This document shows positions 1 to 8,350 of a stretch of 64,000 nucleotides of DNA, one piece after another. Made by a program: the position numbers and the translations under genes. Positions within the stretch are counted from its first letter, which is position 1; each line of letters begins with the position of its first letter. The DNA is from Thermaerobacter subterraneus DSM 13965 (GTDB lineage: Bacteria > Bacillota > Sulfobacillia > Thermaerobacterales > Thermaerobacteraceae), in assembly GCF_000183545.2 (NCBI RefSeq), contig NZ_JH976535.1, forward strand, positions 2,233,837-2,297,836. The letters are read 5' to 3'. The notes beneath the pieces were generated by a model that was given only the letters and a program-made list of their open reading frames with translations, did no database searches and was not told the origin of the DNA.

Positions 1-194
1 CAGCCCGCCGGGCGGCCGGCGGGTTCCGCAGGGTGCATCGGTTCCCACCTCCGGTGCCTTAGTTTGGCTCTGATGAGCGGCTGTAATCTGACCGTAACCG
101 CCGCTGAGACCATACGTCGCAGCCCGCGGCGGTCTGCGGGACGGGCTCTGACATGGCCGGCAGGGTCCTGGAATAGAGGTAAGGGGCAGGCGGC

Positions 195-1100
195 ATGCGG
201 GTCATTGGGCCGCCGGTGGGGGTGCGGCACATGGCAGGTTCGTCCACCGGCCCAGGCCGCGGGTTGCGGGGGCCCCTGCCGGCCGGGCTCCTGGCGGGGC
301 CGGGAGGCCGGGTCGTCCTGTGGATCCTGCTGGCGGTGGCCGTGGTGGTGGGCGCTTCCCTCTGGTGGCGCGCCCGGTCGCTGCCGGAAATCCTGCAGTG
401 GGGCGAGCGGCCGCTGGTTCTGGTCTACCACACCCACGCGACGGAAGGGTTCCTGCCCGACCTGCCGGCCGGCCGCCGCCCGGACCGGGACATCCACCGC
501 GACGCCTTCACCCGCGACGCCCGGCGCTCGGTCCGGGCCCTGGGGCAAGCGGTGGCCCGCCGGCTGGCCGAGCGGGGCCTTGACGTCGTCTGGTCGGGCA
601 CGGTGTACGACGCCGCCGGCCGCGACGACGCCTACGAGCGCGCCCGAGCGGGCCTTCAAGACCTGCTGGCGCGGCACCCGACCCTGCGCATCGCCCTGGA
701 CATCCATCGCGACGCCGTCAGTACCCGGGTCCAGGTGGGCGGCCAGCCGGCCGCCGGCGTCCTGCTGGTGGTGGGAGCCGGCCACCCGGGCTGGCACCAG
801 AACCTGGCCCTGGCCGAGGCGCTGGCCGGCCGCCTGCGGCGCATCCACCCGCAGCTGGTGCGGGGCATCGCCCTCAAACCGTGGCATTACAACCAGGATC
901 TTCTCCCGGGATCGCTGATCGTCGAGATCGGCGGCGCGGAAAACACCCTGGCCGAGTCGTTGCGCACGGCCCGCTGGGTGGCCGACGCCCTGGTCGAAGC
1001 CCTCTCCATCCGGCCGGACGGGGCTCCCGCCCGCCCGACCCTCTTGCCGCCACCCGGGAGCGGCGCGCTGCTGGGGTACGGCGCTCCCGCCGGGCTGTAG
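195..1100 (+). CDS. spoIIP: Stage II sporulation protein P (SpoIIP), 301 aa
   Basis: This is a forespore-engulfment peptidoglycan hydrolase. SpoIIP is known as an amidase/endopeptidase that strips stem peptides so that SpoIID can cut the glycan chains. One membrane anchor is visible at about residues 39-57, so the catalytic domain faces outward. The family motifs are present: YHTHATE at about 78-84, LDIHRDAV at about 174-181 and VEIGGAENT near 243-251, which supply the zinc-ligand-type His and acidic residues. At 301 aa it is shorter than the Bacillus protein (about 400 aa), mainly N-terminally. The ATG at 195 is used; an in-frame ATG at 231 is an alternative. spoIID follows 202 bp downstream on the same strand, which fits joint function in the DMP complex. 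Confidence 0.93.
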   Translation: MRVIGPPVGVRHMAGSSTGPGRGLRGPLPAGLLAGPGGRVVLWILLAVAVVVGASLWWRARSLPEILQWGERPLVLVYHTHATEGFLPDLPAGRRPDRDIHRDAFTRDARRSVRALGQAVARRLAERGLDVVWSGTVYDAAGRDDAYERARAGLQDLLARHPTLRIALDIHRDAVSTRVQVGGQPAAGVLLVVGAGHPGWHQNLALAEALAGRLRRIHPQLVRGIALKPWHYNQDLLPGSLIVEIGGAENTLAESLRTARWVADALVEALSIRPDGAPARPTLLPPPGSGALLGYGAPAGL

Positions 1101-1302
1101 CGCCACGGCCTCGGGCGCCGCGGTCCCGGGGTCCGGGTGTCCCCGTGCAGCACCCGGTACGGCGCCGCCGTCCGTGGCTGCCCGTGGACGATCCGTGACT
1201 CCCCGCCACCCCCCGCCGAGGGGCGGACCGGCCGGAACCCGGGGCAGGTGCAGGGTATGGCCGGGCCCCCTTTCGCCCCAGGTTATGGGCGGGGGATGTG
1301 GG

Positions 1303-2463
1303 ATGACCGGTCATGCCCGCCCTGGCGCCGCCGGGGGCGGCGCCGGACCCGGGACGGGAGACCACCGGGCCCGACCGCGGAAGGCACCCGGGCCCGGTGG
1401 GAGGAACCTGTTGCCGCCTGTCGCCGCCTGGGCCCTGGTGGCCCTGGTGCTGGTGCAGGCCCTGCTGGCTGCCGGTCCGGCGCCGCTGGCCGGAGGACCT
1501 GCCGCCAAGCCGCCCCTGTCCGGAGCCCGGCCCGGCGCCCCGGGCACGGGCAACGACGGGGAAGGACCTGGCACCGGCGACGGCGCTGCCGCCCCGGGAC
1601 GGGTCGATGCCGCCATCGCCCGGCGGTTCGCCCGGGAACCCCAGATCACCGTGTTCGATCACGCCGCCGGCGGGCCCCGGGCGATGCCGATGGAAGAGTA
1701 CGTCGCCCACGTGGTGGCCGGCGAGGCCGTCCCCTCCTGGGATGCCGACGCCCTGCGGGCCCAGGCGGTGGCCGCCCGGACCTACACCGTGTCCCTGCTG
1801 CTGGCGGGCGAGCAGTCGACGCCTCGCCGGCTGTACGGCACCGACACCTCCACCGACCCCGCCGAAGCGCAGGCCTTCAACCCGGTGGTCCCGCCGCCGG
1901 TGGCCGCGGCCGTCCAGGCCACCCGGGGGGAGATCGTGGTTTACGATGGCAAACCCATCGTGGCCCTGTTCAGCGCCTGTGCCGGTGACCGCACCGCCGG
2001 GCTGAGGGAATCCTTCCCGGGGGACGACCGGCAGGCGCCCTACCTGCGCCCCGTCCCCTCGCCCTGCGAGCGGGCGGCGCCCGATTTCATCCGACGCTGG
2101 TCGGTGGCCTTGACGGCCGGCGAGCTGGCAGGGGTCGCCGGGGTGGCCCCCTCCCTGGTCCAGCAGGTCTCCATCGCCCGCCGCGGGCCCTCGGGGCGGG
2201 CGGTGCTGGTGCGCATCGGGCCGCGCCTGGTCCACGCCGCCACCCTGCGGCGCCAGATCGGGCCCAACCGGCTCAAGTCCACCTACTTGATCGAAATCGA
2301 GCCGCTGGAAGGCGGGGTGTGGATCTTCCGCGGCCGGGGCTGGGGTCATGGCGTGGGCCTGGACCAGTGGGGCGCCCAGGCCATGGCCCGGCAGGGGCGG
2401 GGCTACCGGGAGATCCTGGCCCACTACTACCCGGGCACCGCCGTGGTGCAGCTGTACCGCTGA
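1303..2463 (+). CDS. spoIID: Stage II sporulation protein D (SpoIID), lytic transglycosylase, 386 aa
   Basis: SpoIID cleaves glycan strands denuded by SpoIIP during engulfment. The SpoIID/LytB signature MEEYVAHVVAGEAVPSW lies near residues 131-147; the Glu of AGEA corresponds to the catalytic Glu known in the family. The C-terminal GWGHGVGLDQWGAQAMA block and the YYPGT end motif are also present. A hydrophobic anchor sits at about residues 40-57, followed by a low-complexity Gly/Ala/Pro linker. I chose ATG 1303 because a G-rich ribosome-binding stretch precedes it; the frame is open from 1174 and ATG 1285 is another option. The gene directly follows spoIIP, its functional partner. Confidence 0.92.
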   Translation: MTGHARPGAAGGGAGPGTGDHRARPRKAPGPGGRNLLPPVAAWALVALVLVQALLAAGPAPLAGGPAAKPPLSGARPGAPGTGNDGEGPGTGDGAAAPGRVDAAIARRFAREPQITVFDHAAGGPRAMPMEEYVAHVVAGEAVPSWDADALRAQAVAARTYTVSLLLAGEQSTPRRLYGTDTSTDPAEAQAFNPVVPPPVAAAVQATRGEIVVYDGKPIVALFSACAGDRTAGLRESFPGDDRQAPYLRPVPSPCERAAPDFIRRWSVALTAGELAGVAGVAPSLVQQVSIARRGPSGRAVLVRIGPRLVHAATLRRQIGPNRLKSTYLIEIEPLEGGVWIFRGRGWGHGVGLDQWGAQAMARQGRGYREILAHYYPGTAVVQLYR

Positions 2464-2591
2464 GGGGCGCAGGTGGGCCGGGCCGGGCCTGGACCAGCCC
2501 AGGGCAGCGATTCCGGCAGGTCCCGGGAGGAAGCGGCTTCAGGACCTGCACCCAGCCGGGCGCAGCACCCCTAAGCCCCGGCTGTACCGCT
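2355..2591 (+). repeat. Decayed tandem copy of the spoIID 3' end
   Basis: Two short blocks from the end of spoIID recur after its stop codon at exactly the same 130-bp offset. GGGCCTGGACCAG occurs at 2355-2367 and 2485-2497, and GCTGTACCGCT at 2451-2461 and 2581-2591. Between them only fragments (CCGGCAGG, CCGGGAG, CCTG) remain in order, with small offset shifts. This looks like an old duplication that has lost its reading frame. No functional peptide is evident. Confidence 0.45.
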
Positions 2592-2657
2592 AAGCCGTAG
2601 CCCGGGACCTGGACCTGCACCCTGCGCGGGCTCCCCGGCATCCCCGGCGTCACGCCG

Positions 2658-3257
2658 TCAGGACAGGATCAGCTCGAAGTGCGCCAGCCGGGAAAGGTAG
2701 GCGGCCACCACCAGGGGCCGGTTCAGGCGGAAGGCATGGGTGACCCACACCCGCGTCACCGGATCCTGCTCGATGACCTCTAGCACGTTGACGTAGGGGG
2801 AGTCGACCCGCTCGATGGCGGCGTAGGGAATGTCCAGGGGGCCTGCCGTGAGGGTCCCGGGGCCGCCGTGGGAGGCGCCGGGGGCGTCGGGCGATGTGTC
2901 CGGGGCCCCCTCGTCGGGATGGAAGAACAGGCTGTCCCGCCCCACCACTAGCCAGCCCCGGGCCAGGGAGCCATAGCCCCCGCCGGGGCGTTCCTGGAGG
3001 AGGGTGCAGCGGGCGGCATAATACGCCGGCCGGTCGGGTACCCCTTCGGGGAGCCGCTCCAGCAGCGGCCACTCCCCGGGCGGAACGGACAGGACGCGCC
3101 GCGCCGCCTCCCGGTCGGCCTGCCGGCTCGCCTCCCATTCCCGCTGCCGGCGCATGGCCTCCAGCCGTGGCCGCGCCCGCAAGAGCGAGCGGCCCAGCAG
3201 CACCAGCGCCGCCAGCACCGCGGCCGTGACGAGCAGCGTGGTCCAGCCCCCTGGCAT
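2658..3257 (-). CDS. Membrane-anchored hypothetical protein with PH/GRAM-like domain, 199 aa
   Basis: I do not recognise a named family. The protein has one N-terminal membrane segment (about residues 5-23), then a charged Arg/Glu-rich helix. A beta-rich C-terminal region follows, with a pattern LARGWLVVGRDSLFFHP then PLDIPYAAIERVD, reminiscent of bacterial PH-like/GRAM domains that report on membrane surfaces (inference). The ATG at 3257 is preceded by AGAGGAGGG, a strong ribosome binding site, so the open frame extending to 3584 is not used. It is convergent with spoIID and stands alone. Confidence 0.6.
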   Translation of the reverse strand: MPGGWTTLLVTAAVLAALVLLGRSLLRARPRLEAMRRQREWEASRQADREAARRVLSVPPGEWPLLERLPEGVPDRPAYYAARCTLLQERPGGGYGSLARGWLVVGRDSLFFHPDEGAPDTSPDAPGASHGGPGTLTAGPLDIPYAAIERVDSPYVNVLEVIEQDPVTRVWVTHAFRLNRPLVVAAYLSRLAHFELILS

Positions 3258-4031
3258 GCCGGTCCCTCCTCTGGCCCTCGGTCCTGTGGCCCTGTCTTCC
3301 TGGGTCCTTCGGGCAAGCCGTGATCCGCGGAACCCGGGCCGTAGCGGCCGCAGCGGGGTCTGGGGCGCAGACGTCACGCCCAGCGGAACCGCCAGCGGGT
3401 CCCGGAGGCCGCCGCCCGTTCTGCGGCTCTTGCCCTGACGCGGGCCGCCCTGCGCCCCGGCGGCCCGTGCCGTCCACCCCACGGGCCGCCCCGCCGCGCC
3501 CATTGTGCCATATTCCGCCGCCCTCCGCTCCTTCCCTGGCCGCCCGGTCCTTCCCTGGCGGCCCGGCCCAGGCAGCGGAGGCACAGCGCAGAGCCCGGGG
3601 GCGCCCGGAAGGTGGACCGGAGGTGGCAGGGCCGGAAGCCCGGTGCAGTTGTAGCACGACCGGATGCATTGGGATGCGGTCCTTCCCGCAGACGGCCCGG
3701 GACCGCTTCCCGGACCGGCCCCCTGCGGCGCGACCAGGGGAACGGCGCGGTGCAGGGCTTCCCCGCTGCCCGCTTGGCCGGGGGGCGTTCCTCCGCAATA
3801 ATGGACGGGGCGCCACGGGTCGCGGCGGCGGCCGCCCTACCCGGCAGCCGGCCCAAGGCCGGCCTGCCCGGCAGCCCGGTCAAGCGGCCCAACCCCGCGG
3901 CCGAACCCGGCAGGAACCGGGGAAAGAACCAGGCAAGAATCGGGGACAGGCCGCGTAGGATGAACCAGCCCGTGGACAAGGCGGTGCCCCACCTCCGGGG
4001 GCCGCGCAGCCCTGAGCAAGGAGGGCAGGCC
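3258..4031. other. Intergenic region, 774 bp, no gene recognised
   Basis: Frames are open on both strands here only because of the high GC content; none shows a domain, a good start or sensible composition. The region separates a minus-strand gene from the plus-strand dedA-like gene, so both promoters should lie here. I could not pick a convincing -10/-35 pair. Confidence 0.5.
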
Positions 4032-4637
4032 GTGGACTGGCTGACCCAGGTGGTGGAGCGCTGGGGCTACCTTGGCCTGGTGGCCGTGGTGGCCCTGGAG
4101 AACCTGTTCCCGCCGATTCCGTCGGAAGTGGTGATCCCCTTTGCCGGGTTCCTCACCAGCCTGGGCGTCCTCACCCTGCCGGGCGTCATCGCCGCCTCGA
4201 CGGCGGGCTCGGTGCTGGGGGCCCTGGTCCTGTACGGGCTGGGCCGCGTCCTGGGACGCCGGCGCCTGGAGGCCCTGACCCGGCGCTACGGCCACTACCT
4301 GGGCGTGCACGTCGAACAGGTTGAAAAGGCGGAGGCGTGGTTTTCCCGCCACGGGCCCTGGGCGGTGCTGGCGGGGCGCGTGGTGCCCATCGTGCGCAGC
4401 CTGATCTCCATTCCGGCCGGGATCGCCGAGATGCCGGCGGCGGTCTTCGTGGTCTACACCGTCCTGGGCACGCTGGTGTGGAACACCGCCCTGGCCGCGG
4501 CAGGGGCGGCCCTGGGTGCGGCTTGGCCCCTGGTCCAGGAGTGGGTCCGGGTCTACCAGCACGTGCTGCTGGTGGTGATCCTTGCGGCCGCCGCCGTGGG
4601 CATCGGCTTGCGCCTGGCGGGATGGCCCCGGCGCTGA
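4032..4637 (+). CDS. DedA family integral membrane protein, 201 aa
   Basis: DedA proteins are polytopic membrane proteins; members act in undecaprenyl-phosphate or lipid flipping and in membrane homeostasis. The conserved block ENLFPPIPSEVVIPFAGFL is near residues 18-36. The second half has FSRHGPWAVLAGRVVPIVR followed by the ISIPAG loop and two C-terminal membrane segments. I placed the start at GTG 4032 because AAGGAGG lies 8 nt upstream; an in-frame ATG at 3960 has no clear ribosome binding site. The length of about 200 aa is typical. The downstream gene encodes a secreted DUF1002 protein. Confidence 0.88.
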   Translation: MDWLTQVVERWGYLGLVAVVALENLFPPIPSEVVIPFAGFLTSLGVLTLPGVIAASTAGSVLGALVLYGLGRVLGRRRLEALTRRYGHYLGVHVEQVEKAEAWFSRHGPWAVLAGRVVPIVRSLISIPAGIAEMPAAVFVVYTVLGTLVWNTALAAAGAALGAAWPLVQEWVRVYQHVLLVVILAAAAVGIGLRLAGWPRR

Positions 4638-4723
4638 GCAGGTCCCGGCACGGGCGGCCTGCTGGCCTGACGGCGCCCTGCCGAGCCTGGCGCAGCAGGT
4701 CACGCCAGGCGGGGGCATGCGGG

Positions 4724-4779
4724 CCGGATCGCCCCGAGCGGGAGCGACGCGGGACCGGATCACCCCGCGGGAGCGACGC
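4724..4779. repeat. Imperfect tandem repeat, about 26 bp x 2
   Basis: The stretch at 4724-4750 (starting CCGGATCGCCCCG and ending GCGGGAGCGACGC) is repeated at 4755-4779 with one substitution and a 2-bp deletion. It lies in the leader of the DUF1002 gene. No function is evident. Confidence 0.55.
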
Positions 4780-4858
4780 CGGCCGGGCCGTCCCTGGCGG
4801 GGCGGCGGCCGGCCGGGCCACGGCAGGCGGCGCAGCAAGCAACGGCGAGGTGATGACC

Positions 4859-5893
4859 ATGGGAACCGGCAGGCGGAAACAGCAGCTGCGCTGGGTATGG
4901 GTCGCCCTGGTGCTGACCCTGGTCGCCTCCTTCGTCCTGATGACGCTGGCGCCCGCCCTGGCCGCGGCGTCCTCGGCCGCAGGCCCGTCCACCGGCGCGG
5001 GCGGTTCGGCCGCGCCAGCGGGTGCCGGTGCGCCCGCCGGCGCTGCGGGCTCACCGGAGGCCAGCCCGCAGGAGGCGCCCGCCCCCGGGAAGGCCGTGGT
5101 CGTCCTGGGGGCCGACCTGACGGAAGCCCAGCGCCAGGAGGTCCTGCGCCTCCTGGGCCTCGACCCTGCCACCTGGGACGGCGAGCCCCTGATCCTGACC
5201 CATCAGGAGGAAGTGGCCCTGGTGGGCGACTACGTGCCGCGGGAGCAGCTGGGCAGCCGGGCCATCTCGTCCGTCCGGGTCGAACCGGCGGAGCCGGGCA
5301 GCGGCATCCGGGTGGAGACGAAGCACATCACCTGGGTTGCGCCGGAGATGTACGCCGAGGCCCTGGCCACCGCCGGGGTGAAGGACGCCGTGGTCTACGT
5401 GGCGGCGCCCTTCGACGTCTCGGGTACGGCCGCCCTGGCGGGCATCTACAAGGCCTACGAGGTCTCCGCCGGCGAGAACCTGGACGCCGGGCGCAAGGAC
5501 CTGGGCGCCCGGGAGATCGGCGTCATGGTGCGCATCGCCCAGGAGATCGGAAGCCCCGAGAAGGCCAGCCAGTTCCTGACCCTGCTCAAGGAGCGCATGG
5601 CCGAGCACCCGCCGACCAGCCGGGAGGAGATCCTGGCCCTGATTCGCGAGCTGGAACAGCAGCTGGGCATCCAGCTCAGCGACGCCCTCCGGGAAGAACT
5701 GGCCACCCTGGTGGAAAAGCTGCGGGACGCCGGCATCGACTGGCAGGCGGTGACGGCGCAGCTCCAGCGGGTGCGGGAGCAGGTGAACCGCTTCCTGGGC
5801 GAGGACACGCCCATCATCCGGGATTTCTTCAACCGCCTGTGGGACTGGGTCCTGGCGGCCGTGGACGCCGTCCGCAGCTGGTTCGGGCAGTGA
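4859..5893 (+). CDS. Secreted DUF1002 family protein (YpuA-like), 344 aa
   Basis: The protein begins with a basic stretch and a signal/anchor helix at about residues 11-33, cut near ALAAASSA, followed by an Ala/Gly/Pro linker. The DUF1002 domain then starts with KAVVVLGADLTEAQRQEVL, matching the way family members open (VxLGxDLxxxQ). The C-terminal third is predicted helical with many Glu/Arg/Leu residues. DUF1002 proteins are exported proteins of spore-formers with no established biochemical role. ATG 4859 has GAGGTG 6 nt upstream; ATG 4853, two codons earlier, would be too close to that site. Confidence 0.8.
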   Translation: MGTGRRKQQLRWVWVALVLTLVASFVLMTLAPALAAASSAAGPSTGAGGSAAPAGAGAPAGAAGSPEASPQEAPAPGKAVVVLGADLTEAQRQEVLRLLGLDPATWDGEPLILTHQEEVALVGDYVPREQLGSRAISSVRVEPAEPGSGIRVETKHITWVAPEMYAEALATAGVKDAVVYVAAPFDVSGTAALAGIYKAYEVSAGENLDAGRKDLGAREIGVMVRIAQEIGSPEKASQFLTLLKERMAEHPPTSREEILALIRELEQQLGIQLSDALREELATLVEKLRDAGIDWQAVTAQLQRVREQVNRFLGEDTPIIRDFFNRLWDWVLAAVDAVRSWFGQ

Positions 5894-6102
5894 CCCGCGC
5901 GGGCGGAGAGGAAGCGCCGGAGGGCCGGCCGGCGACCCCGACGACCCCGGCGCCCCCGGGTCCGATCCGGGTTCCTTCGCCCGGGATCCATGGCCCGGGG
6001 CCTTGGCCCGGGGCCCCCTGCCCTTGGGGGCTTGGCCCCCCGTGCGGCGAGCGGTCATCCTGAGCGGGGGGGCGTCCCCCAGGCGGAAAGGAGCAAGGCG
6101 CG

Positions 6103-7026
6103 TTGCACGACGGCCCATCCCACGACGGCCCGATGCCCGGGGCACCGCTAGAGGACGGCGCGTTCTACGTCACCGTGAACGGGATCCGCCACTGGTACAG
6201 GATCGCCGGCGCGGGGAAAGGCACGACACCGCTGGTGGTGATCCACGGCGGACCCGGTGGGAACGTCTACAACTTCGAGCGCACCATCGGCCCTCTCCTT
6301 GAGGCCTTTGCGACGGTGATCTACTACGACCAGCGGGGCTGCGGCCGGTCGGACCGGCCGGCCAGTCCCGCGGACTATTCCTTGCCGCTGCTGGTGTCGG
6401 ACCTTGAAGGGTTGCGGGCCCGGCTGGGTCTGGACCGCTTCATCCCCCTGGGCTTCTCCTTCGGCGGGGAACTGGCGCTAGAGTATGCCCTGGCCCATCC
6501 CGGCCGGGTGGAGCGGTTGATCCTCCAGGCCCCCACCTTCTGCGACCCGGTGCGGCTGGCCTGGATCCAGCTGTACGGCTTCTACCACGTGGCAGCGGGA
6601 CAGCTCAAGGACCGGATCGCCGGGCTCCTGGCAGGGGACGAACCGGCCCCGGCCCGCCTGGAGCAGGCCTGGAACCTGGTGGACACGGAAACGGTGGACC
6701 GCTTCCTGTTCTTCGACCCCGCCGCCGCCCGGCTCAACCGCCGGCTGTGGGAGGAAAGCGGGCTCGTCAACACCGGCGACATGCAGCGCGCCCTGGCCGC
6801 CCAGCCCCAGCCCCCCAGCCGGATGGAGGCGCTGTCCCGGATCCCGGTCCCCGCCCTGGTCATGGTGGGGCTGCACGACCGCAATGTCGGGGTCGACCTC
6901 TGCCGGGACATCAGTGCCAGGCTGCCTCAGGGCCGCCTGGTGATCTTCGAGCGCAGCGCCCACTTCCCCGACATCGAGGAGCCCGAGCGCTACGCAGCGG
7001 AGGTGCGGCGGTTCCTGGGATCCTAG
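6103..7026 (+). CDS. Alpha/beta hydrolase, proline iminopeptidase-like, 307 aa
   Basis: The family shows as the oxyanion-loop motif HGGPGGN near residues 48-54, DQRGCGRSD near 75-83, and the nucleophile elbow GFSFGGELALEYA near 114-126. The elbow carries Ser in place within G-x-S-x-G. A late His (RSAHFPDIEEP) completes the probable triad with an Asp in the MVGLHDRN region. These features fit the S33 peptidase/prolyl aminopeptidase group, but substrate cannot be deduced; a carboxylesterase or lactonase is possible. The start is TTG 6103, with AAAGGAG 9 nt upstream. The gene stands alone between a DUF1002 gene and a convergent AIM24-like gene. Confidence 0.85.
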   Translation: MHDGPSHDGPMPGAPLEDGAFYVTVNGIRHWYRIAGAGKGTTPLVVIHGGPGGNVYNFERTIGPLLEAFATVIYYDQRGCGRSDRPASPADYSLPLLVSDLEGLRARLGLDRFIPLGFSFGGELALEYALAHPGRVERLILQAPTFCDPVRLAWIQLYGFYHVAAGQLKDRIAGLLAGDEPAPARLEQAWNLVDTETVDRFLFFDPAAARLNRRLWEESGLVNTGDMQRALAAQPQPPSRMEALSRIPVPALVMVGLHDRNVGVDLCRDISARLPQGRLVIFERSAHFPDIEEPERYAAEVRRFLGS

Positions 7027-7195
7027 CACCCGTATCCGGGACCCGCCCCGTACCTGGCAGCCCGGATGGACAGGAGGGCACGGGCGGGGACCGGGTTCCG
7101 CCCGCGGTCCCTCCCCTGCGGTCCCTCCCCTGCTGTCCCTCTCCGGAGCGTTGCTGCCGGACACCCGTCCCGGGAGTCCTTCTCGACGGAGGCCT

Positions 7196-7876
7196 TCACT
7201 CGCGCCTCGACGGGAGCTTCGGGATCAGCCAGCTAAGCAATGACGCCTCCGACCGGGTCTGGATGTACACGGTGCCGGGTCCGGTGAACTCGCAGGCCAG
7301 GCCCTCGCCGCTGGCGATGGAACTGAACAAGCCGCTGCCGGCCGTTCGTACCTGGAAGGCCATGCCGTCGGTGAAGGCGACCACGTGGCCGGTGTCGACC
7401 ACATAACGCTGGCCCGGTGCCAGATCCTTGCGGTGCAGCGCCCCGTAGCTGTTGATGAAGAGGGCGCCGTGCCCCGCGACCCGCAGCAGGAAGAGCCCCC
7501 CGCTGCCGAAGAAGCCCCGGGCACCACCCCAGCGGGCGTCGACGGTCAGGGTCGTGGCCCCGGCCAGGTAGGCACCCGACTTGAGGTACACGACCTCGCC
7601 GGCCAGTTCCAGCACCGTGATGTCGCCGGGCAACGCGGGGGCCAGCATCACCTCACCCCGCGCCCCGTCCGCCCGGTACCGGCTGGTGAAAAAGGACTCC
7701 CCTCCCAGGAGGGAGCGGCTCAGGGCGCCCAGCAGCCCGCCCCGGGCCTCCGCCTGCAGGGATACGTTGCCGCTCATGGAGACCAGGGCCCCGGGCTCGG
7801 CCTGCAGTTCCTCGCCCGGCTCCAGCTCGACGATGGCCAGGGCGTAGCTGGGCTGGTGCAGGATCCGGTATTGCAA
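7196..7876 (-). CDS. AIM24 / TIGR00266 family protein, 226 aa
   Basis: The protein is rich in beta strands and Gly, and starts QYRILHQPSYALAIVELEPGE, as family members do. It continues with the ALVSMSGNV block, GLLGALSRSLLGGESFF, and a late GLFSSIASGEGLACEF segment. AIM24-like proteins form trypsin-like-fold beta assemblies; the bacterial role is unknown and the name comes from a mitochondrial homologue. TTG 7876 is chosen as start because GAGGGGGG lies just upstream and the family begins here. An ATG at 7912 has no ribosome binding site. Confidence 0.82.
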   Translation of the reverse strand: MQYRILHQPSYALAIVELEPGEELQAEPGALVSMSGNVSLQAEARGGLLGALSRSLLGGESFFTSRYRADGARGEVMLAPALPGDITVLELAGEVVYLKSGAYLAGATTLTVDARWGGARGFFGSGGLFLLRVAGHGALFINSYGALHRKDLAPGQRYVVDTGHVVAFTDGMAFQVRTAGSGLFSSIASGEGLACEFTGPGTVYIQTRSEASLLSWLIPKLPSRRE

Positions 7877-7971
7877 GGGCCGCCCCCCCTCTGGAGAACC
7901 TTTCCACTCCATCAATTCGGCATCAATTCGGCGAGCCGCCTCGGGGCCCCTGCCGCGAAGAAGGAAAGAGG

Positions 7972-8023
7972 AAGGAAAAGTGAAGGGCCATGCCGAGGGA
8001 CGCCGCCCCGGGCATGGCCCTTC
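7972..8023 (-). terminator. Rho-independent terminator, probably the original tRNA-Sec terminator
   Basis: On the minus strand a perfect 13-bp stem (7982-7994 with 8011-8023) is followed by ACTTTTCC and a pyrimidine run. No minus-strand gene ends here. The only transcript that would use it is the tRNA-Sec transcript before the element inserted: the displaced tRNA 3' end lies at 8100-8166, directly upstream. Confidence 0.75.
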
Positions 8024-8099
8024 AGCACGCGGATCCTGTTGCGCGGCGTGCCGCCGACACGGTGCGCCGGAGGCACGGTGCACTGGCACCACATGCCGA

Positions 8100-8166
8100 C
8101 CTTGCGGGAGCATGTGGGAATCGAACCCACCGGGGACGGTCTTTCCGCCCCCCACTGGTTTTGAAG
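8100..8166 (-). repeat. Left attachment site: displaced 3' part of tRNA-Sec
   Basis: This 67-bp copy is identical to 20662-20728. It carries only the 3' part of tRNA-Sec, from the anticodon loop (CTTCAAA) through the long variable arm, T arm and acceptor strand. With no 5' half it cannot make a tRNA. It marks the chromosomal sequence displaced by insertion. Confidence 0.93.
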
Positions 8167-8294
8167 TTCGACAACGACATGTCTCTGCGTTTCCTCGTAC
8201 TGCCCTGAGTTTCTGGAAACCCTTGTGGTATAAGGCTTTCTCTCCCCTCCCGGCCCTCTCTCCGTTCCGAGTTTTCTCCCCGGTTTCTGGCCCT

Positions 8295-8315
8295 CGGATT
8301 TGCAGCGGATTTGCA
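8295..8315 (+). repeat. Probable integrase arm-type sites, left pair
   Basis: CGGATTTGCA occurs twice, at 8295-8304 and 8306-8315, at an 11-bp period of about one helical turn. A nearly identical pair lies inside the right end at 20582-20602 in the same orientation. Such paired repeats flanking the cores are what arm-binding domains of tyrosine integrases recognise (inference). Confidence 0.6.
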
Positions 8316-8350
8316 GGGTGGCTCCAACCGAATCCCTACCACACTGCGAC

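Noticed and set aside
3374-3979. Minus-strand 201-codon frame opening with a hydrophobic stretch, upstream of the dedA-like gene
   Set aside because: It has no ribosome binding site, no domain, Pro/Arg/Ala composition typical of random GC-rich frames, and it overlaps other spurious frames.
8100-8166. A second tRNA-Sec gene
   Set aside because: Only the 3' part is present; the D arm, 5' acceptor strand and half of the anticodon stem are missing.
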